Of a stretch of 64,000 nucleotides of DNA, positions 27,862 to 37,500 are shown piece by piece (the stretch's first letter is position 1; each line of letters starts with the position of its first letter). The notes under the pieces were generated by a model. That model was not told the DNA's origin and did not search any database. It was given only the letters and a program-made list of their open reading frames with translations. A program made the translations under genes and the position numbers. Source of the stretch: Azotimanducus chitobiosivorans (GTDB taxonomy: Bacteria > Pseudomonadota > Gammaproteobacteria > Pseudomonadales > Azotimanducaceae); assembly GCA_965200235.1 (NCBI GenBank), contig OZ241339.1, forward strand, positions 2,418,001-2,482,000. Direction: 5' to 3'.

Positions 27862-28998
27862 CTACCGGCTCACACTGCGCGTGATCCCGCCCTGATACTT
27901 CTCCCACTCCGGCCCCGCATAAAACTGCCGAAAGAAGTTGCGGAAGTCGTTGATCGGCCCATCGCCGGCGCAAAGCGGCGGTGATTCGATGTACTTCTGC
28001 CGGTCCCAGACGACCTTGTCCTGATCAAGCTGCTTGCAGATGTCCTTGATCATGGCGCGTGCGAGACCGCCGCGCGGCCCGTCGCGGTCAGCTTTGAGCT
28101 GCGTGAAGGCAAAACGAAGATGCGTCGCGTCTCGCGCAATGGGCGTCACGCCGGTGACGAGCAGCGTCTCGCACATGCCGGTGAAGCGCGTCCACGGCTG
28201 TCCCGCGCCGTCCACCCCATAGGCGATGGTGCCGCTGACCGTGCCTTGCGGCGTACCCATATCCACGTGCACTTTGGCGGTGCGCTGGTGGCCGTCAAAG
28301 CTGATGTCATAGTTGGGGTAGTTGGCCACCCCATGGATGTACTTGAAATGCGCGCTGTCGGCACCGTTCTCGGCGATGGTTTGCATCGGGCCGTAGACAA
28401 TCCATTCATGCTTCTCATAGTCGGTCCAGTCAGGATGTCCGACCTCCTCGAAGGTGGCGACATCGTATTTCGGCGGTGCGTTCTCAGGGTGATACCACGC
28501 CCAGACAAAGCCGTTGGCTTCCCGGGTCTCGTAGGCGCGTGTCATTGAAGGCTTCTTCATGGCAGGTGGAATCGATTTCGAATAAGGAATGCCGGTACAC
28601 GCGCCGTCGCCGTCCCAGCGCCAGGAATGCAGCGGGCACTGCAGGCAATTGCCATCGACCTTGCCGCCGTAGCCCATGTGGGCGCCAAGATGCGCACAGT
28701 AGGCGTCGAGCACCCGCGCCTTGCCATCCTCGCCGCGCCACGCCACCAAATCGCGCTCAAAGTAGTGCAGCGGCTTGACTTCGCCGACTTCGAGTTCATC
28801 GCTGTAGCACATGACATACCAGCCGAACGGCATCGGCACGGTGATGCCGCGCTCTTCCATGCTGCGCCCGTTGACCACCGGGTCCATGCGCCAGCGCGCC
28901 AGCGCAGCCTTGTCGAGACGCTTCAATTGATCCCAGACCAGCACCGGTGCGGTGCGCGTGTCTCGAATAGCCTCTCCAATTTTAGTCGTTTGGTTCAT
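27862..28998 (-). CDS. Rieske [2Fe-2S] oxygenase, KshA-like large subunit
   Basis: This 378-residue Rieske non-haem iron oxygenase has cluster ligands C101-x-H103 and C121-x2-H124, followed by DGDGACTGIPYSK and mononuclear iron ligands D214-x2-H217-x4-H222. Length and layout match 3-ketosteroid 9-alpha-hydroxylase (KshA) and related cholesterol-type oxygenases. 9-alpha-hydroxylation would start B-ring opening, consistent with the downstream hsa genes, but a side-chain or ring hydroxylase is also possible. ATG 28998 follows a GGGGGGG stretch. It is the last gene of the minus-strand operon ligase-amidohydrolase-Rieske, and is paralogous to the gene at 1-809. Confidence 0.88.
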   Translation of the reverse strand: MNQTTKIGEAIRDTRTAPVLVWDQLKRLDKAALARWRMDPVVNGRSMEERGITVPMPFGWYVMCYSDELEVGEVKPLHYFERDLVAWRGEDGKARVLDAYCAHLGAHMGYGGKVDGNCLQCPLHSWRWDGDGACTGIPYSKSIPPAMKKPSMTRAYETREANGFVWAWYHPENAPPKYDVATFEEVGHPDWTDYEKHEWIVYGPMQTIAENGADSAHFKYIHGVANYPNYDISFDGHQRTAKVHVDMGTPQGTVSGTIAYGVDGAGQPWTRFTGMCETLLVTGVTPIARDATHLRFAFTQLKADRDGPRGGLARAMIKDICKQLDQDKVVWDRQKYIESPPLCAGDGPINDFRNFFRQFYAGPEWEKYQGGITRSVSR

Positions 28999-29008
28999 GA
29001 TCCCCCCC

Positions 29009-29899
29009 TTACGCGCTTGGCGGCAATTTGAATACGCGGCGGGCATTGTCACTCAAGAACTTGCGCCACACAGTCTCGTTTTTGAAGGCGACTTCGGGCA
29101 GTTCACCAAAGATTCGCTCAAGGCTGAGCCCGGCCGGATAGTAGCCCGCGTACAAGATCTTATCGGCGCCGCGCGTGTTGGCATAGTCAATGATGGATTG
29201 AGGGTAGTATTTCGGTGCGAACGCCGAGGTCGAATAGTAGAGGTTCGGCCATTTCAGCATCAGTTTGATGGCGAGATCCTGCCACGGCTCGCCGCCATGA
29301 CGCATCACGAACTTGAGCTCTGGGAAGTGGTAGCAGACCTCGTCGACGAGCTCGACTTTCTGAGGCGCAGTCGGCACCCGAGGCCCCGGCACGCCGACAT
29401 TGACGAGCACCGGCAGGTCAAGCTCGCAGCAGACGCCATAGACGAGCCACATGCGGCGATCGTCAATCGGCACCTGCGGATTGCATCCGCAAGGAAACAC
29501 CGACACCGAATGAATGCCGAACTCATCGTGTGCCCGGCGAATCGCGCGCACCGCGTCCACGCCATCATTCGGATCGACGGGACAATCGAATATGAACCGC
29601 TGTGGGTAATTTTGCTTGGCGCTGTGCGCCGCTTCAGAGCCCTCGAAATAGCCGACAAGCGCGATGTCGATGCCGTGCTCATCCATCTTGCCGACGAGAA
29701 ATGCCACATAGTCGTCGGTTTTGTCGAGCACTGGCACATCGCGGAACATGTATTCAGCAGGCATCTTGAATTGATCGATGCTTTCCTTGTCCTTGAGGAG
29801 CGGCAGAAAGCTCTCGTACCACTCCTTGTTGGTCTCGCTGACCGGAATGCCCATCATTAAATCGACAATGGGGATGTTGCGGATGATTTCAGCGCTCAT
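29009..29899 (-). CDS. Amidohydrolase-superfamily (Amidohydro_2) protein lacking most metal ligands
   Basis: This 296-residue protein has an overall Amidohydro_2 pattern: VLVNVGVPG, FVMRHGGEPW, a barrel strand ILYAGYYPAG and LSDNARRVFKLP at the end. The N-terminal HxH of metal-dependent members is replaced by VDLMMG, and the usual Asp of the last metal site (GSDyP in relatives) appears as AGYYP. Only the His of RHGGEPW remains. It may be a metal-independent variant acting as a hydratase, lyase or non-catalytic partner. It overlaps the ligase gene by 4 bp and ends just before the Rieske gene. Confidence 0.78.
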   Translation of the reverse strand: MSAEIIRNIPIVDLMMGIPVSETNKEWYESFLPLLKDKESIDQFKMPAEYMFRDVPVLDKTDDYVAFLVGKMDEHGIDIALVGYFEGSEAAHSAKQNYPQRFIFDCPVDPNDGVDAVRAIRRAHDEFGIHSVSVFPCGCNPQVPIDDRRMWLVYGVCCELDLPVLVNVGVPGPRVPTAPQKVELVDEVCYHFPELKFVMRHGGEPWQDLAIKLMLKWPNLYYSTSAFAPKYYPQSIIDYANTRGADKILYAGYYPAGLSLERIFGELPEVAFKNETVWRKFLSDNARRVFKLPPSA

Positions 29900-31467
29900 T
29901 CGGTGTTCTCTCGTTGCAGTGCTTGTTTGATGACCTTGCCGGCGGCGTTGCGCGGCAGCGGTTCACGGCGCACATGGATGTCTTTCGGTACTTTGTGCTT
30001 GGCAAGATGCGCGAGGCAATGCGCGAATAGTTCCTCTTTCGCCCCATCATGCGCCGAGTGCAGTACGACGGCGGCGGCGAGCTTCTCGCCCAAGCGCTCG
30101 TCTGGCATTGCGTACGCTGCGCATTCGCGCACGGCTTCGTGCAGCTCAAGGACGCGCTCGACTTCGGCGCAGTAGATGTTTTCGCCGCCGGAGATCACCA
30201 TGTCGGTCTTGCGGTCAACGATGTAGACGCACCCTTCTTCGTCGAGATAGCCAAGATCGCCGGTTGCGAACCAGCCATTCCGATCAAGCGCAGGATCGCC
30301 CTCGCCCACGTAGCCGCTCATCATCGCCGCGCCACGAATGCAGATCTCGCCTTGGTTGTTCGCTGGCACGGGAGCGCCTTCGGCGTCTCGGATTTCGACA
30401 TCGAACGTCGCCACCGGGCGACCGACCGAACGCGGATTGTCAACAAATGCCTGCCCGACGCTAAGCGTGACCGTGCCGCCGGCTTCGGTCATGCCGTAGC
30501 CGCTGCCAAGCACGGCGTTCGGGAAGGCTTGATGAATCTCTGCGAGCAGCGCGGGCGGCGTTGCCTGCCCGCCAACCGACATGTTGACGAGGCTCGAGAG
30601 GTCGTACTTGTCGCGCGCGATGCGAAGCAGGTCGCGATACATGGTCGGCACCGCCGGAAAGCCGGTCACCTTCTCGCGCTCGATGAGGGCAAGGGCTTCC
30701 TCTGCATTCCAGCGCGGCAAGAGCACGAGCTTGCCGCCCTGGATGAGGCCGTTCAGGAATGTCGCCTGACAGCCGCTGACATGAAAGAGCGGGAATACCA
30801 GCAGATTCACCGGCCGCGGACGCATGGCAAGGAGCGTCTCAAAATCAATGCCGTAGGCGTCCGCCATTTGCTTGGCAATGAGCGCACTTGAGTACTGCAG
30901 GGTCTTGAGCGCTGTCAGCACCGCGTCATGGCTGAAGGACGCCGCTTTGGGCAGGCCGGTAGTGCCGCTCGTGAACATGAGCAGCGCCTCGTCTTCGCCA
31001 CGCCGGGATGCAAGCGGCAGCAGGTGATCACCTTGTTCGGCAATCAGCGACGGCAATATCTCCATGCGCGAATCAATGCACAGGCGGCAGCCAGCTATTT
31101 CGAGGCAATGCGCAAACTCATCGCGCCCAGCACGAGGATTGATGAGCGCGGGCACCGCGCCCAAAGCAACAATCGCCACGAAGCTGACAATCCACTCTGG
31201 TGAATTAGGCAGCGCGAGCCCGATGCGCGTCCCCGGCTTGACATCATGCACATGGTGCAAATGCTCGGCGAGGCGCGCCGCCTTTGACCGACATTCCGCG
31301 TAGCTCATGCGCACATCACCGCACACGAGGCATTCGTCCGCGGCGAAAGTCTCGAAGGCGGCGAACACCTCGCCGAGCCAAGTATGGTTCTCCTTGAAGA
31401 CGCGGGTACGATAGCCGTCGCGGATTCGCTCCTGAACCTCGAAGCCCGCAATCGATGTGTCGGTCAT
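29896..31467 (-). CDS. Acyl-CoA ligase (class I adenylate-forming enzyme)
   Basis: This 523-residue ligase activates a carboxylate as acyl-AMP and then acyl-CoA. The P-loop LLMFTSGTTGLPKAA, the A5 motif GSGYGMTEAG, the hinge GWFATGDLGYLDEEG with VDRKTDMVISGGENIY, and the C-terminal lysine segment PRNAAGKVIK are all present. ATG 31467 is preferred over the in-frame TTG at 31476. The acid is unknown; context (acyl-CoA dehydrogenases, Rieske, SDRs) suggests a steroid side-chain or ring-cleavage acid. It heads a minus-strand operon and is divergent from an SDR gene. Confidence 0.92.
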   Translation of the reverse strand: MTDTSIAGFEVQERIRDGYRTRVFKENHTWLGEVFAAFETFAADECLVCGDVRMSYAECRSKAARLAEHLHHVHDVKPGTRIGLALPNSPEWIVSFVAIVALGAVPALINPRAGRDEFAHCLEIAGCRLCIDSRMEILPSLIAEQGDHLLPLASRRGEDEALLMFTSGTTGLPKAASFSHDAVLTALKTLQYSSALIAKQMADAYGIDFETLLAMRPRPVNLLVFPLFHVSGCQATFLNGLIQGGKLVLLPRWNAEEALALIEREKVTGFPAVPTMYRDLLRIARDKYDLSSLVNMSVGGQATPPALLAEIHQAFPNAVLGSGYGMTEAGGTVTLSVGQAFVDNPRSVGRPVATFDVEIRDAEGAPVPANNQGEICIRGAAMMSGYVGEGDPALDRNGWFATGDLGYLDEEGCVYIVDRKTDMVISGGENIYCAEVERVLELHEAVRECAAYAMPDERLGEKLAAAVVLHSAHDGAKEELFAHCLAHLAKHKVPKDIHVRREPLPRNAAGKVIKQALQRENTE

Positions 31468-31539
31468 TCTGCGCAAAAGAAAACAAAAGGCGTGTGCAAG
31501 TATCGCATTTTCACCATTACACTAGCCAAATTCTGCGCA
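31466..31539. promoter_or_regulatory. Direct repeat ATTCTGCGCA in the ligase-SDR divergent promoter
   Basis: ATTCTGCGCA occurs at 31466-31475, overlapping the ligase start codon, and again at 31530-31539, 31 bp before the SDR start. The second copy runs into ATTTGCGAG. The 64-base spacing places one copy near each divergent start, as expected for a regulator acting on both genes. Confidence 0.35.
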
Positions 31540-31569
31540 TTTGCGAGTTTGAAGACCAAGGAGCACACG

Positions 31570-32400
31570 ATGAACGAACTGGCATTGCAAGGAAAGGTCG
31601 CTGTCGTGACCGGCGCCGGGCAAGGCATGGGTCGCGCGAGCGCGCGCTTGCTGAGCGAACGCGGCGCATCGGTTGCCGCGCTCGATTTGAACCTAGAGGG
31701 CGCGGAGGCGTCGATTGAAGGGTTGAACGGCCCCGCCTTGGCGCGTGCGTGCGATGTCGGAAGCAGCGCGGCGGTCGACGCCGCCTTCGCCGAAATAGAA
31801 GCGGCGCTTGGGCCGATCAGTGTCCTCGTCAACAATGCGGGCATCGGGCGCGCGCCGTATGACGGTAGCGACCAGATGTACGAGTTGATGGCGAAGCGCG
31901 ACGCGGAGATTGCCGAGCACGGGCGCGCCGAGACGCACGTCGATCACATCGTTTTCATGGAAGATGCCGGCTGGAGAGGCGTGCTCGGCGTCAATCTTGA
32001 CGGCGCCTTCTATTGCAGCCGCGCGGCTGTGCGCTCGATGGCGAAGGCCGGCATTTCGGGGTCGATCATCAGCATGGCGTCAACGGCGGCGCAGTCCGGC
32101 GAAGGGCCGTTGCACTACGTCACGAGCAAAGCAGCGATCATCGGATTCACGCGCGGACTCGCGCGCGAGCTTGGCTCACGGCGAATTCGCGTCAATGCCG
32201 TTGCGCCCGGCCCAACGAACACGCCGATCATGGACGGTATACCCGACGAGTGGATCAAAAGCATGGAGAGCGCCATTCCGCTCGGACGCATGGCCGAGCC
32301 GGAGGAGATCGCCGAGGCCGTATGCTGGCTGGCAAGCGACGCTTCGATCATGTGTACCGGTTCGGTGCTGGTCGCCAACGGCGGGAGTTATTTCTTGTGA
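31570..32400 (+). CDS. Short-chain dehydrogenase/reductase with mid-domain insertion
   Basis: This 276-residue SDR has TGAGQGMGRAS, VNNAGIG, serine in SMASTAAQ, catalytic YVTSK and a C-terminal NGGSYFL. Between beta-4 and the catalytic helix there is an extra stretch of about 25 residues (DQMYELMAKRDAEIAEHGRA), which probably forms part of the substrate pocket. ATG 31570 is supported by AAGGAG 8 bases upstream; longer in-frame readings would overlap the divergent ligase gene. It ends 7 bp before the convergent DUF4143 ATPase gene, the edge of defence island B. Confidence 0.88.
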   Translation: MNELALQGKVAVVTGAGQGMGRASARLLSERGASVAALDLNLEGAEASIEGLNGPALARACDVGSSAAVDAAFAEIEAALGPISVLVNNAGIGRAPYDGSDQMYELMAKRDAEIAEHGRAETHVDHIVFMEDAGWRGVLGVNLDGAFYCSRAAVRSMAKAGISGSIISMASTAAQSGEGPLHYVTSKAAIIGFTRGLARELGSRRIRVNAVAPGPTNTPIMDGIPDEWIKSMESAIPLGRMAEPEEIAEAVCWLASDASIMCTGSVLVANGGSYFL

Positions 32401-32407
32401 GGCGAGC

Positions 32408-33571
32408 TTATTCGTGTACGAACGCCAGCGGCGCTTCGCCTGGCATCAGATGTCTCAAGAAGTCATCGACTGGCAGGCACCAGATGTTGTCGATACGCAC
32501 CCTGTGCTCGCCGCGATAGAGCAGCGCGCACATCGCCTCGGGATAGTCATCGCAGAAGCTCTTCAAACCGCGCAGGTCGCTTGCATGCGCGCGCTCTGCA
32601 TTCTTCACTTCGATCGCTTGCAATCCAAAATCTCCGTAGACAACGAAATCGACCTCGCTGCCCGCCCGTGTGCGCCAATAGAAGATGTCCGCCCGCTGCC
32701 GCGAATAGCCAGCCCAGGCGCGCAGGTGCTGCGCCACGAGCCCTTCGAGCGCCTGTCCCGCCATCTCGTTCGGGCTATCGAGCGGTCCGCGCGGCCTGAG
32801 CGAGCGAAACACGCCGGCATCAAAGAGGTAGAGTTTCGGGTGCACAGCGACCCGCCGCTTGGCGCGTTTTTGAAACACAGGCAAGCGAAATGCGAGTAGC
32901 AGATCTTCAAGGATTTCGAGATAGGCCTCGACCATCTTGCGCTCGACTTCGCATTCGCGTGCAAGCGCGGCGACATTCAGCTGACCCGCGTGCGTCAGGC
33001 TGACTGCCTCAAGGAAGCGAGCAAACGCCCCGAGATTCCTTGTCAGGCCTTCGGCCTGTACCTCCTGTTCCAGGTAAAGGCTCGCATAGGCATCAAGGCT
33101 CGCGCTTGGTTCATCGCTTGCGCAGACCAGTGGCAACAGGCCGAACTCGAGCGATTGGGTCAAGTCGAACTCCGGTAGTTCCGCAGCCATGAACGGGTGC
33201 AGGGTTCTGTTTGCCGCTCGCCCGCCAAGCAGGTTGGCCGCGCCGCGCCGCAATTTACGCGCGCTCGAGCCAGTCATCACGAGTGTCGGCGGCGAAGGCG
33301 CTTCAAGCACGGCATGAATCACGCTCAAGAGTTCCGGCACCCTCTGGATTTCGTCGATCACTACATGCGTGGCGCGTGGCGCGGCATCAAGAATCTCCCT
33401 CAAACGTTCGGGACGACCCGAAAGCCGCCGATGCAACGCGGGGTCAAGCAGGTCGAGATAGAGCGCATCGGGCAACAGGGCGCGCAGCCAAGTGGTCTTC
33501 CCTGTGCCCCGCGGACCAAGCACAAAGCAACTCTGACCAGTGAGATCGAAAAATCGTCTTATAGTTTCCAT
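32408..33571 (-). CDS. AAA_14/DUF4143 ATPase
   Basis: This 387-residue protein has an N-terminal AAA domain (Walker A GPRGTGKTT with K25, Walker B VVIDEIQRVPE, sensor MTGSSARKL). The winged-helix/DUF4143 C-terminal region ends with SEVDFVVYGDFGLQAIEVKN, a PD-(D/E)XK-like D-x(n)-ExK pattern. Such ATPases are widespread in mobile and archaeal/bacterial genomes; the function is not established, though some sit with toxin or defence genes. It stands alone, with a perfect 10-bp-arm palindrome 11 bp upstream of its ATG and no ribosome-binding site. Confidence 0.85.
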   Translation of the reverse strand: METIRRFFDLTGQSCFVLGPRGTGKTTWLRALLPDALYLDLLDPALHRRLSGRPERLREILDAAPRATHVVIDEIQRVPELLSVIHAVLEAPSPPTLVMTGSSARKLRRGAANLLGGRAANRTLHPFMAAELPEFDLTQSLEFGLLPLVCASDEPSASLDAYASLYLEQEVQAEGLTRNLGAFARFLEAVSLTHAGQLNVAALARECEVERKMVEAYLEILEDLLLAFRLPVFQKRAKRRVAVHPKLYLFDAGVFRSLRPRGPLDSPNEMAGQALEGLVAQHLRAWAGYSRQRADIFYWRTRAGSEVDFVVYGDFGLQAIEVKNAERAHASDLRGLKSFCDDYPEAMCALLYRGEHRVRIDNIWCLPVDDFLRHLMPGEAPLAFVHE

Positions 33572-33581
33572 TTTTCGACGT

Positions 33582-33606
33582 AATATGGAATTTGCGATTC
33601 CATATT
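33582..33606. promoter_or_regulatory. Perfect inverted repeat AATATGGAAT-N5-ATTCCATATT
   Basis: Ten-base arms match perfectly around the spacer ttgcg, 11 bp upstream of the DUF4143 ATPase start codon. CGAC/GTCG just outside extends the symmetry with a 2-base bulge. It is placed where a promoter must be, so it probably serves as an operator. A comparable palindrome precedes the other DUF4143 gene at 47075. Confidence 0.6.
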
Positions 33607-33689
33607 GTCGCTATCTGAGCGTATGGAAGTCAACAATAGTCGATTGGTTTGTTGCCAACACCCCGTCAATGTTGCCTTGACCAAGCGAA

Positions 33690-33703
33690 GGTATGACCAT
33701 ACC
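33690..33703. promoter_or_regulatory. Palindrome GGTATG-AC-CATACC before the RHH antitoxin
   Basis: Perfect 6-bp arms with a 2-base centre lie 11 bp upstream of the GTG start of the RHH antitoxin gene. Ribbon-helix-helix antitoxins bind such short palindromes to repress their own operon, so this is the probable autoregulatory site. Confidence 0.5.
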
Positions 33704-33714
33704 ATTGCATCTTG

Positions 33715-33987
33715 GTGAGCCAGACTATCAAATCAACCTATACCTTTGACGCTCAAACCAAGGCGCTGTTGGACGACTTGACCAAGCTGTGGTGTGTTTC
33801 CAAGTCTGCTGCGCTCAGAAGGGCGATTCATGAAGCGGCGGAGAGGGCTGCCCCAATAGCGCAGGAAAAGCTCTGCGCACTTGATGAAGTACAGGCCCGT
33901 CTTGCCCTAGATGAAACCCATGTTCGCACTTGGTGTCAGAGTATCGCCAACGAGCGGCTCGCATCCACAAGGAAACGTATCGGGTGA
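33715..33987 (+). CDS. RHH (CopG-type) antitoxin, partner of a broken PIN toxin
   Basis: This is about 90 residues. An N-terminal strand (IKSTYTFDAQT) and two helices (KALLDDLTKLWCV, KSAALRRAIHEAAERA) match ribbon-helix-helix antitoxins. The C-terminal tail would wrap the toxin. GTG at 33715 or TTG at 33712 must be used, since no ATG is available. Its stop overlaps the GTG start of the PIN toxin (GTGA). The antitoxin frame is intact whereas the toxin frame is broken. Confidence 0.72.
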   Translation: MSQTIKSTYTFDAQTKALLDDLTKLWCVSKSAALRRAIHEAAERAAPIAQEKLCALDEVQARLALDETHVRTWCQSIANERLASTRKRIG

Positions 33988-34377
33988 GCGGTGAGCCGAT
34001 TCACTTCGATACGAGCTTTTTGATCAGATCACTCTCGTTGCCAGATCCCATGAGGCTCACATGTTACGGGCTTGGCTACGCGGTGGTCGCTTCGTTCTGA
34101 TGAGTTCAATCGCTTGGACCGAGTTTTATGTGGCCCACTCGAACAACGGGACATGGCTCTCGCGAGATCAATCATCTCCGAATTGCGTCCGTTCAACTCG
34201 GAAATGTGCGACCTCGCCGCGAGTTTGTTCAACGATGCAGGGCGCCGAAGAGGATCGCTGGCAGACTGCATGATCGCTGCAACGGCGATCGCTGAACATG
34301 CACCGCTTGCAACTTGCAATCAAGCTGATTTTGTTGCCTTCAGATCATCTGGACTCCTTCTCGCGAAGGGTGCGTAG
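33984..34377 (+). pseudogene. PIN-domain toxin (VapC-like) broken by two frameshifts
   Basis: The PIN sequence is spread over three frames. Frame 1 from GTG 33984 gives IHFDTSFLIRSL. An extra TC at CTCTC (34032-34036) shifts to frame 2, RAWLRGGRFVLMSSIAWTEF. Loss of one G at GTGGCCC (about 34132) shifts to frame 3, GPLEQRDMALARS through SLADCMIAATAIAEH to the stop. Undoing both changes restores about 130 residues with the PIN acidic residues. The first frame ends after 39 codons, so no full toxin is made. It overlaps the intact RHH antitoxin. Confidence 0.78.
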
Positions 34378-34500
34378 ACATTAGCGTCCAGTTTGAGTTC
34401 CCAGAGTCTTGCAGATTGGCTATGCGCTCATGCCCAGCGGCTCTCAACACTACGGTTTCCACATCGCTATCATGCATGCTCTCATCGAGGAGCGAGATGT

Positions 34501-37500
34501 ATGGAAGCGCTCGACACCCTGCCGAAGCAACTTGCGTTCGACCTCGGCGATGCGCGAAGCGCGGACGAGTGGCTTGTCAGCATTCGCGAAAAGAGCCGAA
34601 CGGAGGAGGAAAAAGGCCGCTGGTTTGAGAACCTGTTTGCGCGGGTGGTGCGCTCCGAAGCAGAATTCGAGGTGCAGGATATCTGGCGTTGGCAAGACTG
34701 GCCGCAGCGGGAGGCGCTGACCGGGCTTTCAGCAAAAGACATTGGCATCGATCTCGTCGCGAAGCACAAGGACGGTACTTGGATTGCGATTCAATGCAAG
34801 TGTTATGAGTCAAGCAGACGCATCAGCAGAGACGACGTAAAGAACTTCATCACCGGTTCTCAACATCCAGTCTATGGTTTACGCTGGATTGTCACGACCT
34901 GCCGCTGGGGTCCGGTCGCCGAGGATCTAATCAAAGGAACCAACATCCGGCGCATCGACTTTCTCAACTTCAGGGATGTGCTTGTACACGAGAAAGTTGA
35001 GCGGCCCGAACGCAAACCGTTTCCTCTTCAACAGGAAGCCATTGCCGACACCCTCGAAGGACTTGCAAACCATGATCGCGGACGCCTCATCATGGCGTGC
35101 GGCACTGGTAAGACGTTCACCGCGCTTCGCGTTGCCGAGCAGCATGTGCCGGACAAAGCGGCCATTCTGTTCCTTGCCCCGTCAATCGCGCTTGTATCGC
35201 AAGCTCGACGCGAGTGGCTGACGCATACGAACCGTGAGCTCGACTGCGTCGTCGTCTGTTCGGATTCATCTGCTGGCGGCAAGAACGAAAACGAGGATAT
35301 CGGTATCTCGGACGTGGTCTGTCCAGTCACTTCGGAGCCAGAGGAAATCGCGCGCAAGCTCGCGACTGCCAAGCGCACCAAGGTTGTTTTCTGCACCTAT
35401 CAATCGCTTTCCCAAGTATGCGAGGCGCAGCAGGAATATGGCGCGCCCGACTTCGCCCTGACGATCGCTGACGAAGCGCACCGCACCACCGGCGCACTCC
35501 GAGAGAATCAGCGAAAAGTCAATTTTCAGCTTGTGCACGATGATGCGGCGCTGAAATCGGTGAAACGCCTCTACATGACCGCGACACCCCGCATCTACAC
35601 GGAGAAGTCTAAAGGCGCTCTCGCGAAAAAAGACATCAGCGTTGTCGATATGAGTGATCAGACCGCCTACGGTCCGCAGTTTCACAGGCTCAGGTTTAAG
35701 ACTGCGGTCAATGCCGAAATGCTCTCGGACTACCGCGTGATCGTCCTTGGTGTCGATGAATCTCATGTGAAGCCCGGGATGCAGAAGAATTTGGAAGCGC
35801 TGGCGAGTGAGAATCGCAAGCCCGTCACGCGCAACGACATGACGCGGGTACTCGGCATATCGCTCGCCATCAACGGCCTTGCGCAAGGCGAGCCCATCGA
35901 ACGACCCGGACCGCTTCCCCGTACCATGGCCTACGCAAACACCATTGAACGCTCCAAATGGTATGCGCGCGCATTGGAGGCTCCGGTTGTTAAGGCCGCG
36001 ACCACCAAGCGGCTCGCCGCCGGCGAAAAAGCAAGAGACATTTCAGTTGTGCATTTGGATGCTTCTGCGAGCGCACTTGAACGCCACCGTCATTTGCGCC
36101 TCCTGTCCGATGCAGAGAAAGAGAATTCCCTTCGCGTTGTTTGCAATGTAAAGCTGTTCACGGAAGGCGTGGATGTGCCGAGCTTGAACGCGGTGGCATT
36201 TCTCGACCCGCGCGATAGCCAAGTCGATGTGGTGCAGGCCGTCGGCCGTGTCATGCGGCGCACAGAAGACAAGAAGCTCGGCTACATCATAGTTCCGGTA
36301 GTCGTAGAGCCGGGCAAGGACGTTATGGATGCGCTGGAATCCGGCTCGGAGGGCTTTGAGACCGTCGGCAAGGTGCTGCGCGCGCTTCAGGCACATGATG
36401 AACGCCTGCACGAAGACATTGCTCGTTTTGTGACGGTGCTGGAAAGCAAGGATCGATTGCCGCCGGAGCCGCCAGACCCACCCGAACCCGATCTATTCGA
36501 CGGCTTGGAAGACCGAACTGAAGCTGGCATTTTCGCCCATGTGGCGGCTGCGTCCGGCCTCGGCAAGCCGGGGCTTCTCGTCGCAGAACAAATTGAATGG
36601 GAAGTTCGGAGAGCTGCAGCGGTGCTGCAAGGCGAAGAACTTGACGACCGCCTCGCTGCTTTGCTTGGGTTCTCGTTCGATTTCAAAGGCGCCGCCAAGG
36701 AGGTTTGCGTCACTGCGGCATTGCTGCTCTGCAACGCCTGTCTGATGCACCGAAGGCTCAAGGAACTGCCGAAGAACAGAATGCTTCCGACTTTGGGATC
36801 GGTCGGCGCGAGTGGCGACCCTCTGAGCGTCCTCAGGGCTGCGTGGGAGACTATCCTCGAATTTGACTACGAGCCTGTTTTCGCGCCCGCGCTTGGCGTG
36901 CTGCGGGTGCTGCCGAATAGCACCGCGGTGAAGAACGCGTTGCGCGGGCTTGCTGAGCGGGCAGACACTGTGGCCGATAGCCTGACCGACCTTGGATACG
37001 ACCACGCCGGGCCGCTCTACCATCGCATTCTCGGATCAGCGAAGAGCGATGGCGCGTACTACACCAACAACATCTCGGCGCTCATGCTGGCGCGCCTCGC
37101 ACTTGATGCGTCGTTCACCGATTGGAGCGACCAAAACCGAATCGCGAACCTTCGCATCATGGATCCGGCATGCGGCACGGGCACTCTGCTCATGGCCACG
37201 CTACGCACCATCAAGGACCGGATGCAGGAGCGAAGAGCGTTGGAAGGTGAGGATGAAGAAGTCGTACATCGGTGCTTGGTTGAAGATGTGCTGTGCGGTC
37301 TCGACATCAATCGGCATGGGGTGCAGCTTGCCGCGTGCAATCTGACACTCGGCGCCCCAAGCGTCGATTACTCGCGCATGAATCTGCACACGATGAAGCA
37401 TGGACCGCAGGACGATGGTTCGGTGCGTGCCGGCTCAATCGAGATTCTCGGGACGAGGCGCGTGGAGATCGACCTCTTTTCCATGATTTCTCAGATGTCT

